Of a DNA stretch of 64,000 bases, positions 21,530-33,691 are shown piece after piece. The number at the start of each line of letters is the position of its first letter. Position 1 is the first letter of the stretch. Both the position numbers and the translations under genes were made by a program. The notes beneath the pieces were generated by a model. That model worked only from the letters and a program-made list of their open reading frames with translations, ran no database searches and was not told where the DNA came from. This stretch comes from Sternotherus odoratus (lineage: Eukaryota; Chordata; Testudines; Kinosternidae), in the NCBI GenBank assembly GCA_032164245.1, contig JAVMKO010000020.1, forward strand, positions 11,311,206 through 11,375,205. The letters are read 5' to 3'.

Positions 21530-22837
21530 CAATCTGACTCTGCTAAATGCCCAGGGTCCAGTTCCCTGGCCCTGAGACTGGAGCTGCATCTAATATTGGC
21601 TGGAGAGTCTCGCGTGGCATGTCTCTCTTTCTCCCTATGGCAGGCAGGGCAATTTCCTGCAATATCTTTGGCAGATCTTATTGTATTAAGCTCATGTGTC
21701 GCTGTGGGCCAGGGATTGTAGGTAGTTCCATGGGGGAGACTGACTACAGCCCTCCAGGAACTAAGAACAGTGTGGGCTTATAACAGAATGTACCTCTGCG
21801 TCAATACCCCACATGCTGCTGGCCATGCTACTGATTAGTCTAGACTGTACACTGCTTATGTCACAGGGATGACTAGGTGTAACACCTCCAGAGAGGTCCC
21901 ACCTCAGGGAGGCACTCACATATACTGGCTCAAACTGGATTCTCTAGAGACCAGCAGACAAAGAAAGGACTTTTCCACAAATAACCTGAGTTTAAACGGA
22001 TTCAGGGCCTTTGTTCTGATCCAGGAAATGGACAGGATCTTTGGTCCAAGAGGACTGCAATCCATAAGGAAATGTTGGAAGGACTTTGGCCTACTGAGGC
22101 GCTATAAGACTGAGGGTTCATATTCTGAGCTAAAGCTCATATGAACTTCTAAGCAGAGGAGAATCCAGGGATGGGATTTGTGACGGTGCTTTGGGGTGCA
22201 ATCCAGACTGGTGAGGGGTTAGTTATTAGTCTTCAAATGAGACCTTGCAAGGCATATTTTGGAGGAAGATCATTGTACAATTCTACTATTATTAGTATTA
22301 CTATAGTGCGTTGGGTGTGAATGCTTAGGATCACAGGGTTGAAGAACTGTTCACTAGTCAGCTCTCTTGCTGGAGTAGGGGTGATCTCCGGTAAGCGTAT
22401 GAGCATGTCTACAGATTCTTCTATTGTTTTTAATATGTGTTTTCTGTAGTGCTTGGACTGTAAGGATAAATGCTTGCTCAGAAAGAGCAGTGTGGTAACT
22501 TAACGGTGGTGATTGCATTGTTTACCGTCCCCAAGGAGCAAGGCAAAGCAGATTGTCTTTTGCTGGGAATAATGCAATATAGTCAGGGAACTGTGTAGCC
22601 TGGAAGTATGCCTGCCAGAGAAAGAGAGATGCGTGTCTCCACCTGATTGAGGGCTGAGGAGCCAGAACCCTGGTATGGTTGTCCTTGCTGGACCATAGAG
22701 GGGGAAACTACAGATGCAGCTGCCCTGAACTGTGATGCTACCTTTCCTCCAGCAGTTGCTTTTTGCATGGAACAGGGCGTGCTGCAGTAAAGAATTGCAT
22801 TTGCAGAGTCGGGTGAGTAGGGGCATGACTCAAATAG
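21530..22837. other. Intergenic DNA, possibly partly unclassified retroelement, no gene recognised
   Basis: A TGTGACGGTGCTTTGGGGTG start at 22180 resembles the minus-strand LTR starts at 1956 and 23319, but no matching end was found. Parts of 21850-22150 also feel repeat-like, but I cannot name a family. Confidence 0.35.
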
Positions 22838-23319
22838 CAGCAGTGTTGTGAGGTACTTTGGATTTTGCGAGACAAGGCACACACACGTGGTTGTAGAAAG
22901 TAGATGAGTTTATTAAAGGCCTCGGTCCCTCGAATAGGCGCTGAGGGGCCCGATTCTGATCAGCGCGACTGCAGAAGGGGTACCTAGCACTTCAGAGGCA
23001 TTGCTAGGTCGGAAGAGCCCACAGACAACCCACAGGTGTGGGCTTAAGTACACTCACGCATTTGCATCTCATACATACTCATGTCTCATTTGCAAGGAAC
23101 AAGCTGATTGGTTACACGCTGTTCTGCCTCAGTTTCCCCACTTAGTTTCCCACGCATTCGTTCTCACACAGACGGGGTAAACACTCACACGCTGGGAACG
23201 GTTCCATTCCCAAACACACAGATAGCAGCAAGGTCATTCTCAGATTAATACCACCATTATGCACTCTCCTGGAGTTGACTCAGAAGTGTAACTACACCTT
23301 CTAGTGGTTGCCCGTCACA
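22838..23319 (-). mobile_element. LTR-like element, boundaries uncertain
   Basis: On the minus strand it begins TGTGACGGGCAACC (plus end 23319) and contains an AATAAA signal (TTTATT at plus 22909-22914). It ends near CTCGCA (22866) or CACAACA (22838). Order and composition match a solo LTR, but no target duplication could be found, so one boundary is probably wrong or the end is decayed. Confidence 0.5.
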
Positions 23320-24582
23320 ATGTCTTCCGGTCCTAACAAGCAGGTACTGCTAATTCCTTGTTTTACTGAGTCAGCCTTGGTGGAAGGCGCAAGCAGTGAC
23401 TAGTGTAGATGAGAGCCTGGCTGTAGTTCTGCAAGCAAAGGAATAACAACACACAGGAGAAGGCAATTTTACATACTCAAGCAATGGCAAAAGAAAAAGT
23501 TACCTTAATCCAATTGGACAGCAAAAAGGAGACTATGTGACTAGCATGAAACAATTGCAATCAGGCAACTCTGCTCGAGTTGTGAACCTCAGATGCTTGC
23601 AGTGAACTCTTTGTGATCAATCCAAATGGTGGAAAACAAACTCCATTCAACAACAAACCCTTTCGAGGCAGGCCTTGATCTGTTCCCAGCTTTGCCGTGC
23701 GTGGAGAAGGAAGTGAAACTCATGCAATCGTTATCGGAGGTGAGCTCTTTGCATAACTCCGAAAAAAGAAAACAGCTTCTTGAAGGGACCAAGAGAGGAA
23801 CAGATCGTGAGAGGGGAATGATTTTTGGCAGGAACGACAGGGAGTGTCTTGGAGGTACCAGATTGTGTCTGATTTATTAATAAAATAGAATGAAGAAGAA
23901 AGCGAGTCTAGGCTGAAGCACCCGGGAGACGTGGCGCTCATCTCCGATGCATGAAAGAGAACTGGCTTCTGAGAACTGAAGGCTTCCTCCCAGGAACAAC
24001 CAGGGACCTCAGCAGGGAAGGAGGGATAGCATTAAGAATTCTTTGCTTTTCATCTGTTAGCCGGTGGCAGCGTCAGACTCCCCTCCAACATCACACCATG
24101 GGCGGCAGGCTGCACTGAGAGCTCTAGGATTCGGAAGAATGTCTGCAAGCCTGGTAGCGATGAGGCACTCGGCGAAGCAGCTGTTCTGCCAAATTCCTGG
24201 TGGATTTGCCACTTGATATGATGTAAAGGCCTGAGGGAGCCTGTTGTGAGGTGGTGAGCTGACAGGATGGCCCCTGCTCCATCAGCTAGAGGAAGACAAG
24301 GAAAGGCAAGAGAATGTTCCAAGGCCAGACCAAGTCAGACACTGACAATTTACCAACCAAGGAGGGAGAATGTGGGATGATAGATGCTGTGACAAGCCCA
24401 AGGAGACGCAAATAGTGACTCGGCTGGCTGCATGGCTTTATGTGTTACATGGAACGTTTCATTGTTGCATCCTGATTCAAGAAAGGGATGGTCTTCGAGT
24501 TAAGGCACCAGACCATGATGAGCAAATGCAATTAATTCCATTGAGTTCAGCGCAAGCGGCGGGACCACGAGAATCCAAAGAA
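23320..24582. other. Intergenic DNA, no gene recognised
   Basis: Open frames up to 90 codons without recognisable content. Nothing else supported. Confidence 0.45.
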
Positions 24583-24812
24583 CATGCGAGCAGCCAGACT
24601 GGGTCAGACCGATGGTCCTTCTAGCCCAGTGTCCTGTTTTCTGACGGGCTAATGCCAGGTGCCCCAGAGGGAATGAACAGGGCAGTTAGCGGGGGATCCA
24701 TCCCCTGTCGTCCACTCCCAGCTTCTGGCAGTCAGAGGTGCAGAGCATGGGGTTGCCTCCTTGACTATCTTGGCTAATAGCCATCGATGGACGTGTCCTC
24801 CAGGAACATATT
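24583..24812 (-). mobile_element. CR1 LINE 3' end fragment
   Basis: GCCAGACTGGGTCAGACC, CTAGCCCAGTGTCCTG, GGTGCCCCAGAGGGAATGAA, CCCAGCTTCTGGCAGTC and GGCTAATAGCCATCGATGG are the ordered landmarks of the CR1 3' region read in reverse. The plus-oriented copy at 55058 carries the complements. Confidence 0.88.
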
Positions 24813-25430
24813 CATTCTGGATGCGCAGAAACCCCGGCGGGATATCACATTACAGGTATTACCCTTATTGGCTGCTCTCACGCTGCGGGTGGGACTCTTT
24901 CGCACTGCACATTAACCCTTTCTGGGGTGTCCCCTGCATTTCAATATCATTTTCCTCGTAGGGGAATAGGGCGCCAGGCCTGCTGGAGCAGTCCCAGGCT
25001 TGGATAGAAGAGGAGAGGTAGTGCTGGTCTGGCTGCAGCAAACTTAGATTTCCTTCACTCTCTTTATGCAGACAGCAGAGGAGGAAGAAGGAATAAATTG
25101 CCAAGGCCTGGGGTCAGCCTGAAGTAAAAGCAAAGTGAATTTCCCCATGCTGTGCAAGCTCTCTGCTCACAGCCTCAGGTCAGCAAGCAGCCTCATTACC
25201 CACCTAGGCTACTCTTGCATGCGGTGAGGAAGGTCTGCTCACCCAGCACCTGTGGCTTGGGCTGCAGGACGCATGTCCTGATCTCTGTGAAGATCGTCAC
25301 TGGCCACCTAAGGGTGGCATGCTGCCCTACCAGGATAGGACCAGCGGTTCTGAAATCAGAGCATCCCTGATTTGTGCCCTGGCAGTGGGGCTGTTGGGGA
25401 TAATATGGGATTAGGATTTAAGGGGTTGGA
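24813..25430. other. Intergenic DNA, no gene recognised
   Basis: Nothing supported. Confidence 0.5.
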
Positions 25431-25543
25431 ACTCAGGATATCTGGGTCAATTTCTAGCTCTGCCACAGGCTCCCCACGTGACCTTGTGCAAGTCATTTCA
25501 TCCCTCTGTGCCTTGGTGCTCCATCTGTAAAATAATGATCAAA
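25431..25543 (+). mobile_element. MIR/CORE-type SINE fragment
   Basis: CTAGCTCTGCCACAGGCTCC, GTGACCTTGTGCAAGTCATT and GGTGCTCCATCTGTAAAATA are the central and 3' MIR blocks in order. Confidence 0.85.
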
Positions 25544-25544
25544 T

Positions 25545-25990
25545 AAATAATGATAATAGGTTTTAAAGCCAGAAAGGACTACTGGGATCATCTAGTCTGA
25601 CCTCTTGTGTGACCCAGACCATAGGTCGTCCCTGAATCAATTCCTGTTTGAACTAGAGCAGAGCTTTTAGGAAAACAGCCCAGTCTTGGTTTAAAAATGG
25701 CTAGGGATGGTAAGTGGGTACATGGTTAATTATTCTCACTGATAAAACTCACACCTTATTCTAGTCTAAATTTATCTAGCTTTGACTTCTAGCCACCAGC
25801 CCATGTTATAGCTTTCTCTGCTAGCTTGAAGAGTCTATTCTCAAATATTTGTTCCCCGTGTAGGTACTTACAGACGGTGATCAAGTCCTCCCTTAACCTT
25901 TTCTCTGTTATGCTAAGTAGATGGAGCTCCTGGACTCGATCATGCTAAGACAGGTTTTCCAGTCTTTTAAACATTCTCATGTAGTGCTCA
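25545..25990 (-). mobile_element. CR1 LINE 3' end, older subfamily
   Basis: AGCCAGAAAGGACTACTGGG, ATCATCTAGTCTGACCTC, CAATTCCTGTTTGAACTAGA, TTGTTCCCCGTGTAGGTAC, GGTGATCAAGTCCTCCCTTA and CTTTTAAACATTCTCATG match in order the reverse complement of a CR1 end ending in 'gaccatctagtctgacctc'. It is a different subfamily from the 24583/29341/55058 copies and the same type as 41970. Confidence 0.88.
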
Positions 25991-26253
25991 CACCATTGCC
26001 AAATACAGAAGTAAACCTTTAAGATATTTCCCTTTTCTCTCTTGTCTATTCATATTTTAGTGTTTCAGGGGAGAGATTGTATTTGTGATTGTATGTTTAC
26101 AGCACCTAGAACAAGACAGAGCTAATCTAGCTTGAGGCCTTGATGCCAGTTACAATGATCATAACACGGGCTGGAGTCACTTCTGATTCCAAGTCCTTGC
26201 TCCATTACCTGTCATGGAGGAATCCACAGTGGATGGGTGACAGAAAAATTTGT
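25991..26253. other. Intergenic DNA, no gene recognised
   Basis: A weak retroposon-like word, TTTACAGCACCTAGAACAAG, lies at about 26097. Nothing else. Confidence 0.4.
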
Positions 26254-26680
26254 TCGAGCTGGGTTGGATATGGGCTTCCTGTCCTGTGAGAATTTTCCTG
26301 TCCCGAATCAGGTTGAAAAGTTGAAATCCTGAAAAAAAATTTTCAAACTGCAAATCCGAAAAGAAAAAAATTCAGATGGGGCTCAGTCGAAATGAGTCAT
26401 TTTGATAATTTTGAAACATTTTATTTCAATTTTGAGCTGTTAATTTTTTGAGACTTTTTCAAAACTATAAATGAACTTAAATCTCAAAACAAAAAGCCAT
26501 ATACATTTAATTTGAGCATATGAAAATGGGGTGTCTTCACAATTTCAAAACTCTTCTTTGTTTGTTTCAAAATGTTTTTGAAATGGGAAACTTGTCAGAT
26601 CCGATCTTTTCCCTTGGACAGTTCTGATGCCGACAAATCAGTGTTTTCTGATGACAAATTCTCGACCAGTTCTCTGTGTA
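26254..26680. mobile_element. AT-rich hAT-type nonautonomous element, decayed
   Basis: TCGAGCTGGGTTGGA at the left and TCTCGACCAGTTCTCT at the right resemble the ends of the element at 20287. The interior is similarly rich in TTTTGAAA/TTTCAAAA words. No flanking duplication was resolved. Confidence 0.5.
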
Positions 26681-26765
26681 GTTATGATTTCCACCCAGAA
26701 CTGCTACCATTCCCATCCACAAGTACAAGGCTCTCTGCTTGTCCTTCCTCAGCTGTACTGAGCTA

Positions 26766-26803
26766 GGGGGGTTAGGGTTGGGGTGGGATGGGGTGGGGTG
26801 GGA
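26766..26803 (+). other. Strong G-quadruplex-forming motif
   Basis: Runs of three to six G separated by one to three bases (GGGTTGGGGTGGGATGGGG and onward) fulfil the four-run G4 rule several times over. No gene or promoter is recognised beside it. Confidence 0.7.
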
Positions 26804-27179
26804 AGGAATGGGAGAGTAGTCTTCTCTTGCAATGTTTTGAAAATACCCTTCGTTTCCACTGGCAATTGCTGGTGTCCCAAGGAGGTTTCACTTTCCTCAC
26901 CCTGCTAACATGTTAACGCTGTCAGCCTCTCAGGGGAAATACAGCCAGATTGACAGTTCAATCTTGTTTCATTGTTCAATGCCTGGAGGAGAATTATTTG
27001 TATTGTATCCCTTTCTCTTCCCACAGCTCCCTGCCCTGTCTAACGGGACAGGCCGCGTGGGAAAGGATGCATGTGCATTTTAAACAGACAGCCCCGAGTT
27101 CACCCTGGGATTGGGGGCCTGCCTTATTCAAAGACTGGCCTCTGGGCTGCTCCCCTCTACATCTATAACAACGTCCCTA
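26804..27179. other. Intergenic DNA, no gene recognised
   Basis: Nothing supported. Confidence 0.5.
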
Positions 27180-27600
27180 TGTCCGGCCCTGCAGCCCCCC
27201 ACTGTCACCCTCTTCCTTTCCTCGGCTTCCCACCAGAGCGCTCCCGAAGCTCCCTCCATCTTGGGCTGCAGCTCCGCCAGTTATTCCAGCTCAGGGTTCC
27301 CTACCCTGGTGCCCCGGTCATGCCCCACAGCATCCCTGCTCTTTGAGGACTGGCCTCCCCTTCCCAGGTTTTGTTGACGTATCTCAGTCCCTGCCTCAGC
27401 ACCATCCTCTCTGTCCCAATCCTGGGCTCTGACCACCCCCCACAGCTCTGCCAGTGCCCCCCAATTCTGACCCACCCCCGCCCATCCTGACCCTGGGCTG
27501 TCCCCGCTCCTATCGCTCTGCTGATGCCCCACAGCATAAAGCCTGGGGTTCCCCCTCCCCAATCTGCCAATGTCTGTCTCCCTGTCCCTCCCAGCTATGG
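27180..27600 (+). repeat. CC/CT-rich imperfect repeat ('ctattccagccctggg' family)
   Basis: Blocks such as CAGTTATTCCAGCTCAGGG, AGCTCTGCCAGTGCCCCCC, CAATTCTGACCCACCCCCG and ATCGCTCTGCTGATGCCCCA repeat through the tract. It is the most CC-rich copy of the family. Confidence 0.55.
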
Positions 27601-28899
27601 TGTGTGGTTTGTGTTTTCTCCTGGCTCTGTAACTGGGCCGTCCCCTATCGATCCGAGTCTCTTAGTCCAAGTGCTTTATCCAGCTCGTTCAGAGAAGGGA
27701 GTGAAGGGTCTTGTGTCCTGTCTGAGCCTCTTTAGTGTGCCCATGGAGGTGGCAGAAGAGGAGCAGAGCTGGGAGGCTGCAGCGAGAAGTTGGCGGTGAG
27801 GGGCAGGGGACAGGCCTTTTTAGGATTCAGCCGGCCACACACAAGCAGGTGTGAGAGAAGCCTGACCCCTTGGCGCTAATAGTGACAAATGGAGATGGGG
27901 CAGATCACCTGAGCGGGGAAAGGTCAGTGCAGGCGACACCCCTCTCCAAGGAGGGATCCCAGGGACTCGGATGCCCAAGCAAAGCTGGGATGAGCCCTGG
28001 GGATTTAACCCTGTCTGAGTTTCTTTGGGAGGATGTGCAGGAGAAGACGGCACTTGCCAATTGTGCCAGTTGCCTCAGCCAGGGGAGGCCGTGTGACTTG
28101 CCCTCTAGGACAGGGGTGCTTCTCTTCCCGTGTGTGCAGGTTATGCTCCCACCACCACCTCCTGCAGAATGTGGGACATACCCTGGCTCGTAAATGCTCC
28201 TCCCCAGAGAGAGCTGGTAAAAAACTTCAGGCCATATCTCCTCTGAAGGGGACCAGTACCAGCCTGAGGCTGCTCTAACCTACGCTGGGACTGGGGCTTG
28301 GAAGGATTTAATTAAGGAGCCATAGCCAGTAGTTCCCGGATTTCTCTTCCCCGCACCCTTCTTCTGTGCTGCATGACGGAGTCTAAGCCTGGATGCTTGG
28401 TACAGCTCTATCCAACAGAGCTGGAAGAAGCAGCGGGACAAAGGAATTAGGAGGCAATAAGGAAATTAAAGAGAGATGCACCGAGGTGGCCGGAAAGGGG
28501 GACGGTGAGTCCCTGAGGTGGAGACGCAGTGGGAGGTGGTCACTGCGGAGGAGACTCCAGCACCAGCGCTGGCAATTCTGCCTTTGTATTTAGTGAGCCA
28601 CATAACCAGTTCCAGGCTGAATTGGCCCTTTGCCTTTGGATGAAGGCGAGGATGCTCAGCTGAGCTGTAAGGACCTGCCAGCCGGGGAGGGAGTCCAGAA
28701 CGTGCACCGGAAACACGGATAAAAACTACATGGGAAAATACAAAGACCAAGCTATGCCCCAGAATCATCAGACTCATTTTTTGCCAGGCCTTCCCGCCTG
28801 GCCCAGCTGGGCCGTCCCTCCTTGGGGAGCCGCTCCACCCCTGATTTCTGCACCCTCTTCTCTATCCTGCAGACCGTTATTCTAATCCGCCACCCTGTT
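27601..28899. other. Intergenic DNA, no gene recognised
   Basis: Unique-looking sequence. Open frames to 107 codons lack recognisable content. Confidence 0.5.
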
Positions 28900-29110
28900 C
28901 CTGGACTCCAGCCTCCAAGCAGCTGCCTGGACAGGGTTATTACAGGATATTATACAGACCATTTGCACGGCTACCTTCAGGTCATTTTGATCACTTTAAG
29001 CTACTTATCTGCCCATTTTCTTCCCCATAATATTTTCCTAATTCGATTACGCTGCAGCCTCAGCATGCTGCAGTGAAATAATCAGGAAATATTACCCAGA
29101 GCAAGCCAAT
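28900..29110. promoter_or_regulatory. Candidate conserved noncoding element
   Basis: Repeat-free AT-rich block with TTATTACAGGATATTATACA, TCATTTTGATCACTTTAAGC, CCTAATTCGATTACGCTGC and GTGAAATAATCAGGAAATAT, flanked by CT-rich sequence. The words suggest homeodomain and nuclear-receptor or SOX type sites. Confidence 0.33.
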
Positions 29111-29340
29111 TGGATCCACATTTACAGCGGCTTCTCCCTGCAGGCTGCTCTCCCAGCAGAACTCTGCTCAGCCCACACCCTCCCTTGCTGACGGACGACA
29201 TTAGTGCATGCATGTAGCAGCACTGTGGCTAATAGAGTGGATGTGGAATGGTCACTGGAAGATCTTGGGATTGCCTAACAAATGTAGATGGATCGATCCA
29301 TCCATCCTCCTCAGTAGCCTCCATGTTCTCTCTGTTCTGC

Positions 29341-29810
29341 GATATACCATAAGAGCAGCCAGACTGGGTCAGACCAAAGGTCCAGCTAGCCCAGTGTCCT
29401 CTCCTCTGACAGTGGCCAATGCCACATACCCCAGAGGGAATGTACAGAACAGGAGATCATCCAGTGATCCATCCCCTGTCACCCATTCCCAGCTTCTGGC
29501 AAACAAGCTAGGGACACCATCCCTGTTTATCCTGGCTAATAGCCATTGATGGACACATCCTCCACAATTTTATCTAGCTCTTTTTTGAGCCCTGCTATAG
29601 CCATGGCCTTCACAGTATCCTCGGGCAAAGAGTTCCACAGACAGACTGTGCGTGGTGTGAAGAAATACTTCCTTTTGTTTGTTTTAAACCCGCTGCCCGT
29701 TCATTTCATTTGGTGCCCCCTTGTTCTTGTGTGTTTATGAGAAGGAGTAAATGACACTTCTTTCTGGACTTCCTCCGCACCAGTCAGACCACTATCAAAT
29801 CTCTCTCCCT
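29341..29810 (-). mobile_element. CR1 LINE 3' end (about 470 bp)
   Basis: Well-preserved landmarks in reverse order: AGACTGGGTCAGACCAAAGG, GTGATCCATCCCCTGTCACC, CCTGGCTAATAGCCATTGAT, AAGAGTTCCACAGACAGACT, GAAATACTTCCTTTTGTTTG and TTATGAGAAGGAGTAAATGA. It covers the C-terminal end of ORF2 and the 3' UTR of the turtle-type CR1. Confidence 0.93.
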
Positions 29811-30984
29811 TGGGGTATCAGTGTCACTGTGTCATCCCAGGTTGAAGGACAAGGCTCGAGTGTCAGCCTCTGTAGTCATCTTGACATAATCTGACATGTC
29901 ATCCACCCGGAGAGCTTGAAGTTATTATTAACGGGGCATATGCTGATCTCCATACTCAGGCAGAGTTCCTGACTTCAGTGAGTGCGGCCTGGGAGCCTCT
30001 TCACTGAGTGGAAATTGGATCAAGCCCTTTTGTGTTGGCTTTGATTTGCCCAGATTTGGGTGTCCCCAGAGGGAGACTGGAACCGGGAGTTGCTCTCAAT
30101 GTGTGTGCAGAAGGTCATCCCTCGCGAAATGAGACCATTTCTTTCTTCTGACCTTTGCTTTACCTAATATCTTGCGCTAGCCGCACATTAAACCTTTATT
30201 TTTATTTTATTTCATAACCAGGTCCAGAAACTCTTCAGCCTCGCAGGAGAATTATGTTGGTAATAATCACACAGTGCGGGCCTTTGCGGAGGATGGGATC
30301 TGCGTGTAACCTTTGGCAGCAGAAGAGTGTGACACAGGAAGGCCCATTACTCCTGTGTCCCAACCATCTTCTCAATATTTCATCGAAGGGCATCACGTGG
30401 TCTCTGCCGAAAGCCAAGAACTCGCTGACCGTCGCAGCTATAGTGAGAGATTTGTAGGAGAAACAATTTTAGAGCTATGGAAGTGAAACCTGTCACCTGA
30501 GGAGGGGCAGTCCTTACAGGTGACCCAGTCAACATGAGAACAATGTGCATCCCTCGAATGAGCCAGTCTGGGACAGATGCAGGCTTCGGCATTTGAAAAG
30601 ACAAAAGAGCCCCAAGAAAAGTCTCTGAACCAGGGACCCCTGGGTTGAAGGACAATAGTCTGGAGCTGTATAAGAGAAGGAGAAAGAGGACAAGGAGTTC
30701 TGCATTACAGGAGGAGCCTGTCAGCGCGGGTGTCTCGTGAAAAGTGGGTCCCAGCTCTTTGGACTGGACAAGGGCTGCAGGGACTAACCTTTGGGTATGA
30801 AATAGCTTATCAGATAGGAAAGTCACTTGTTAGTAAGTGTAGGCTGTAGATGGCATCTTATGTTTCCAAATCCTTATATTTGCTTATATTGAACCTTCTA
30901 CCTCAAGCTCTCTCTCGATGGTGGAGTTCCGGAGTGGACGGGAGAGTGCTCAGGGTTCGATTTATCTTAGAGGTGAGGGGTTAG
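29811..30984. other. Intergenic DNA, no gene recognised
   Basis: It may include an unclassified old repeat between about 30230 and 30830, but no family could be named. Confidence 0.4.
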
Positions 30985-31110
30985 ATGCGGGAATCACTGG
31001 GTGAAATTCTTCTCAGGGCCCCTCCATTTCTAGGCTGCTCTGGCCTGTGCTATGCAGGAGTCAGACCAGATGATGAGGATGGTCTCTGCTGGCTTTAAAC
31101 TCTACGAGGA
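30985..31110 (+). mobile_element. CR1 LINE 3' tail fragment
   Basis: GGGTGAAATTCTTCTCAGGG, GGCCTGTGCTATGCAGGAG, TCAGACCAGATGATGAGGAT and GGTCTCTGCTGGCTTTAAAC follow the 3' terminus of the 'tcagactagatgat' CR1 subfamily. Confidence 0.85.
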
Positions 31111-32595
31111 AATGAACATGGCATTCTGAGAGCTGCACTGTCTGAGTTATAGCTGAAGGATTGGAGATGTGAGCCAAAGGGTCCCATGCCCGTGGTACCC
31201 TCGGGTACGTAGAGAGGGAACCTCAAGATGTATGTTGTGTTCAGTTTAAAGCCCTGAAACAAGAAAAATAACAGACCGCAGAACAGCGTTGAGGGGTTTT
31301 AGAAACACACGGTCAACTAAAATATTCTGAATTTCTTCCCTTCGGTGTCACCTTCTAATGGTCTGGGCTGGCCAATGCGGTGGAGTGGGGCGGTGTCCTG
31401 GGGAGGCAGTAAGGGCAGCAGATAATTGTGCCCTTTGGTGTGATGGAAAAGGCGACCAGAGGTGAAAATGGAGATAATGGATGGATGAGGTTTTGCTTCC
31501 CGCCTCACGTTTCCTTCATACCCTGGTCCCTTCCTGCACCACTGTCTGGAGAACCCCCATTTGACACCCCCCATCTCTTCCCAGCCTCCACTCTCCCAGC
31601 TGCCGAGCAGGGAGCAATGGAGTTGGATACAGACCCATGATTGCTGCACGGGCTCCTGGGGGACAAGCCAATCAATGCCAAGCCTCTAACTAGAGGCCCC
31701 GAGTTAATTGGCGTGGGCGGCTGGCTAAATGAAGATTTAGTATGCGTGGAAGGAGCCGGGGGACAGCCTGCCTTTGGAGCGGGGCACTTCCAATTTGTCT
31801 CTGCCGGCTCTGGCTTTTCTAATCGAATCCACCATCCTCTTGCGTGCTTGGCTTTAGACAGGAGACGAAGGGAGGCAGGGGCGAAGGAGGAGATGGCCGG
31901 GGCCCTGGGAGCAGCGGGGCTGCTGACTTCTGAAGGCAACACTGAAACACCATGGCTGGCACACGCCCCGCACCCCCCCGAGAGGGGAGATTAGGGTTTG
32001 CTGGGCTGATTTATTCCTTGGCAAACTCCATTCTTTAATGCAGTGCTCCTGGAACATTCAGCTCAGAGGCTCAATGGGCTTGTAATTTTTTTGGTCTGGC
32101 TTCTCTCTCTCTCTTGCTAGCTGAAGCTTTGTTACTGAACTCTCTGCCCCATTGTCCATGAGAGGTGCATGGGAGAGGCAGGGTTTAAACCAGGAGCAAG
32201 CCAGCCACATGTGTAGGAGAGGCCTGGACTTTGACCCGGTTGACTGCTGGGTGATATCCAGGCTTCATGGCCATTCAGATTACTCCGCTAAGTGCGCGGT
32301 CTATCCATCTTGGACAGCCATCATCCTGCTGGCCTGAGACCATCACAGCAGGCAGGGACTAGAATGAGACACCTGATTTACCCGCCTCCTGGGGCCCGAG
32401 CCGCCTTTGCCCCTGCACTAGCTATTCTGGGCTCCCCCCATGCAGACAGGGACCATTCCTTTGGGGTCCTTCAGCGTGTGCTTGCCAAGCTGAGTAGCGC
32501 AGGGGCTTGACTGGCAGAGGTGCTGAGCACCCCATCTTCAGCTGAAGTCGTAGTGCCCTGTGGGTGCTCGGCCCCTCTGAAATCCAGGCCCAGGG
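31111..32595. other. Intergenic DNA, no gene recognised
   Basis: A repeat-free, moderately AT-rich patch at about 31680-31870 (CGAGTTAATTGGCGTGG, CTTTTCTAATCGAATCC) might be regulatory. A 117-codon open frame over it has no recognisable content. Confidence 0.45.
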
Positions 32596-32815
32596 GATCT
32601 TAGACCAGGCAACCAAACTGGGGAAACTGAGGCACAGAGCGATTTTTCCCCAGTTGGTGTAAATCAGTGCTGCTCTATTGGAATTGGGAGGCCTGATCTC
32701 CCCAGGGTGTGAATGGATACTGCTCCATTGAAGTCAATTGCGCCAGCTGAGCACCTGACCTGTAATCACTCAGTGCCTCAGTTTCCCCATCCCTAAAATG
32801 AGCATAATGATGCCG
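32596..32815. mobile_element. MIR/SINE debris, both orientations
   Basis: CTGGGGAAACTGAGGCACAG (32617-32636) is a minus-strand MIR core, and CAGTGCCTCAGTTTCCCCAT (about 32771-32790) is a plus-strand one. They are two separate remnants about 135 bp apart. Confidence 0.6.
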
Positions 32816-33217
32816 ACTGTCCTCCCAGAGGGGTTGCAGCTAAACCCTGTGAGATCACCAGCTGGAAGGTGGAAGGGAAGTTGCTAAGTACAGTTTCTTG
32901 GGGAATTTCTGGAGTAGCTCCAGGTGGGAACAGCCGTTGCAGTGCCGCAGACGTTATAGCCCATGCTCTCGTAGGGATCTCCAAAGCAGGAGCCGCCTCA
33001 CATTCCCTTGACTGGCTCCTCTGGCACAGCAGAGACTGGCTGATCACTTTTACTAGTGTCTTTAGTGCGTGTGCAACTAGGCCCCGATCCAAACCCCCTG
33101 GAGTCAATGGAAAGACTCTTACTGATCTCCATGGACTTTGGATCAGGCCTCTGCTTCTCATTTTGAGGCATAGCTGTCCCAGTAGGTTTGCCAGGGTGTG
33201 ACTCTAAAGCCAGATCC
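32816..33217. other. Intergenic DNA, no gene recognised
   Basis: Nothing supported. Confidence 0.5.
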
Positions 33218-33330
33218 CAAGAACATAAGAACGGCCGTACTGGGTCAGACCAAAGATTTATCTAGCCCGGTATCCTGTCTACTGACCTTGGCCAATGTCA
33301 GGTGCTCCGAAGCTCTGGGGTTCACCCGTA
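33218..33330 (-). mobile_element. CR1 LINE 3' terminal fragment
   Basis: AAGAACATAAGAACGGCCGT, ACTGGGTCAGACCAAAG, CTAGCCCGGTATCCTGTC and GGTGCTCCGAAG are the last about 110 bp of the CR1 3' end in reverse, including the usual 'ttcttatgttct' terminus. The short 5'-truncated length is typical of LINE insertions. Confidence 0.88.
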
Positions 33331-33621
33331 TCACCCCTTTACTACTTCTAGCCGGTGCCCATCTCTTACAGATGTGCCCATGTCCAGACCCATCGGCTTG
33401 GCAGCTGACTGTTCCGTGGGAGTCAGTCATGCTGGCGTGCCCTATTTATTCAGGAATTTGGAGCGTTGCCATTCTGAAGCAACCTAGAAAAAATGGGCGA
33501 ATCCTGCTAGTTTAACATAGGCCATCGAATCCTCTGTGGGCGGAGGCTAGCTTTGCTTTTTTAATATGCGGTGATTTTTAACGCTACATTTTCATCTGAC
33601 TTCCCCTGTGTGCACAGCTAG

Positions 33622-33623
<2 letters not shown>
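33331..33623. other. Intergenic DNA, no gene recognised
   Basis: Nothing supported. Confidence 0.5.

Positions 33624-33690
<67 letters not shown>
33624..33690 (+). repeat. (GT)n microsatellite
   Basis: A GT run of about 66 bp with a single interruption (GTATGT near 33652). Confidence 0.95.

Positions 33691-33691
<1 letters not shown>

Noticed and set aside
22180..22837. Possible additional LTR starting TGTGACGGTGC.
   Set aside because: No CA end, polyadenylation signal or flanking duplication could be paired with it.
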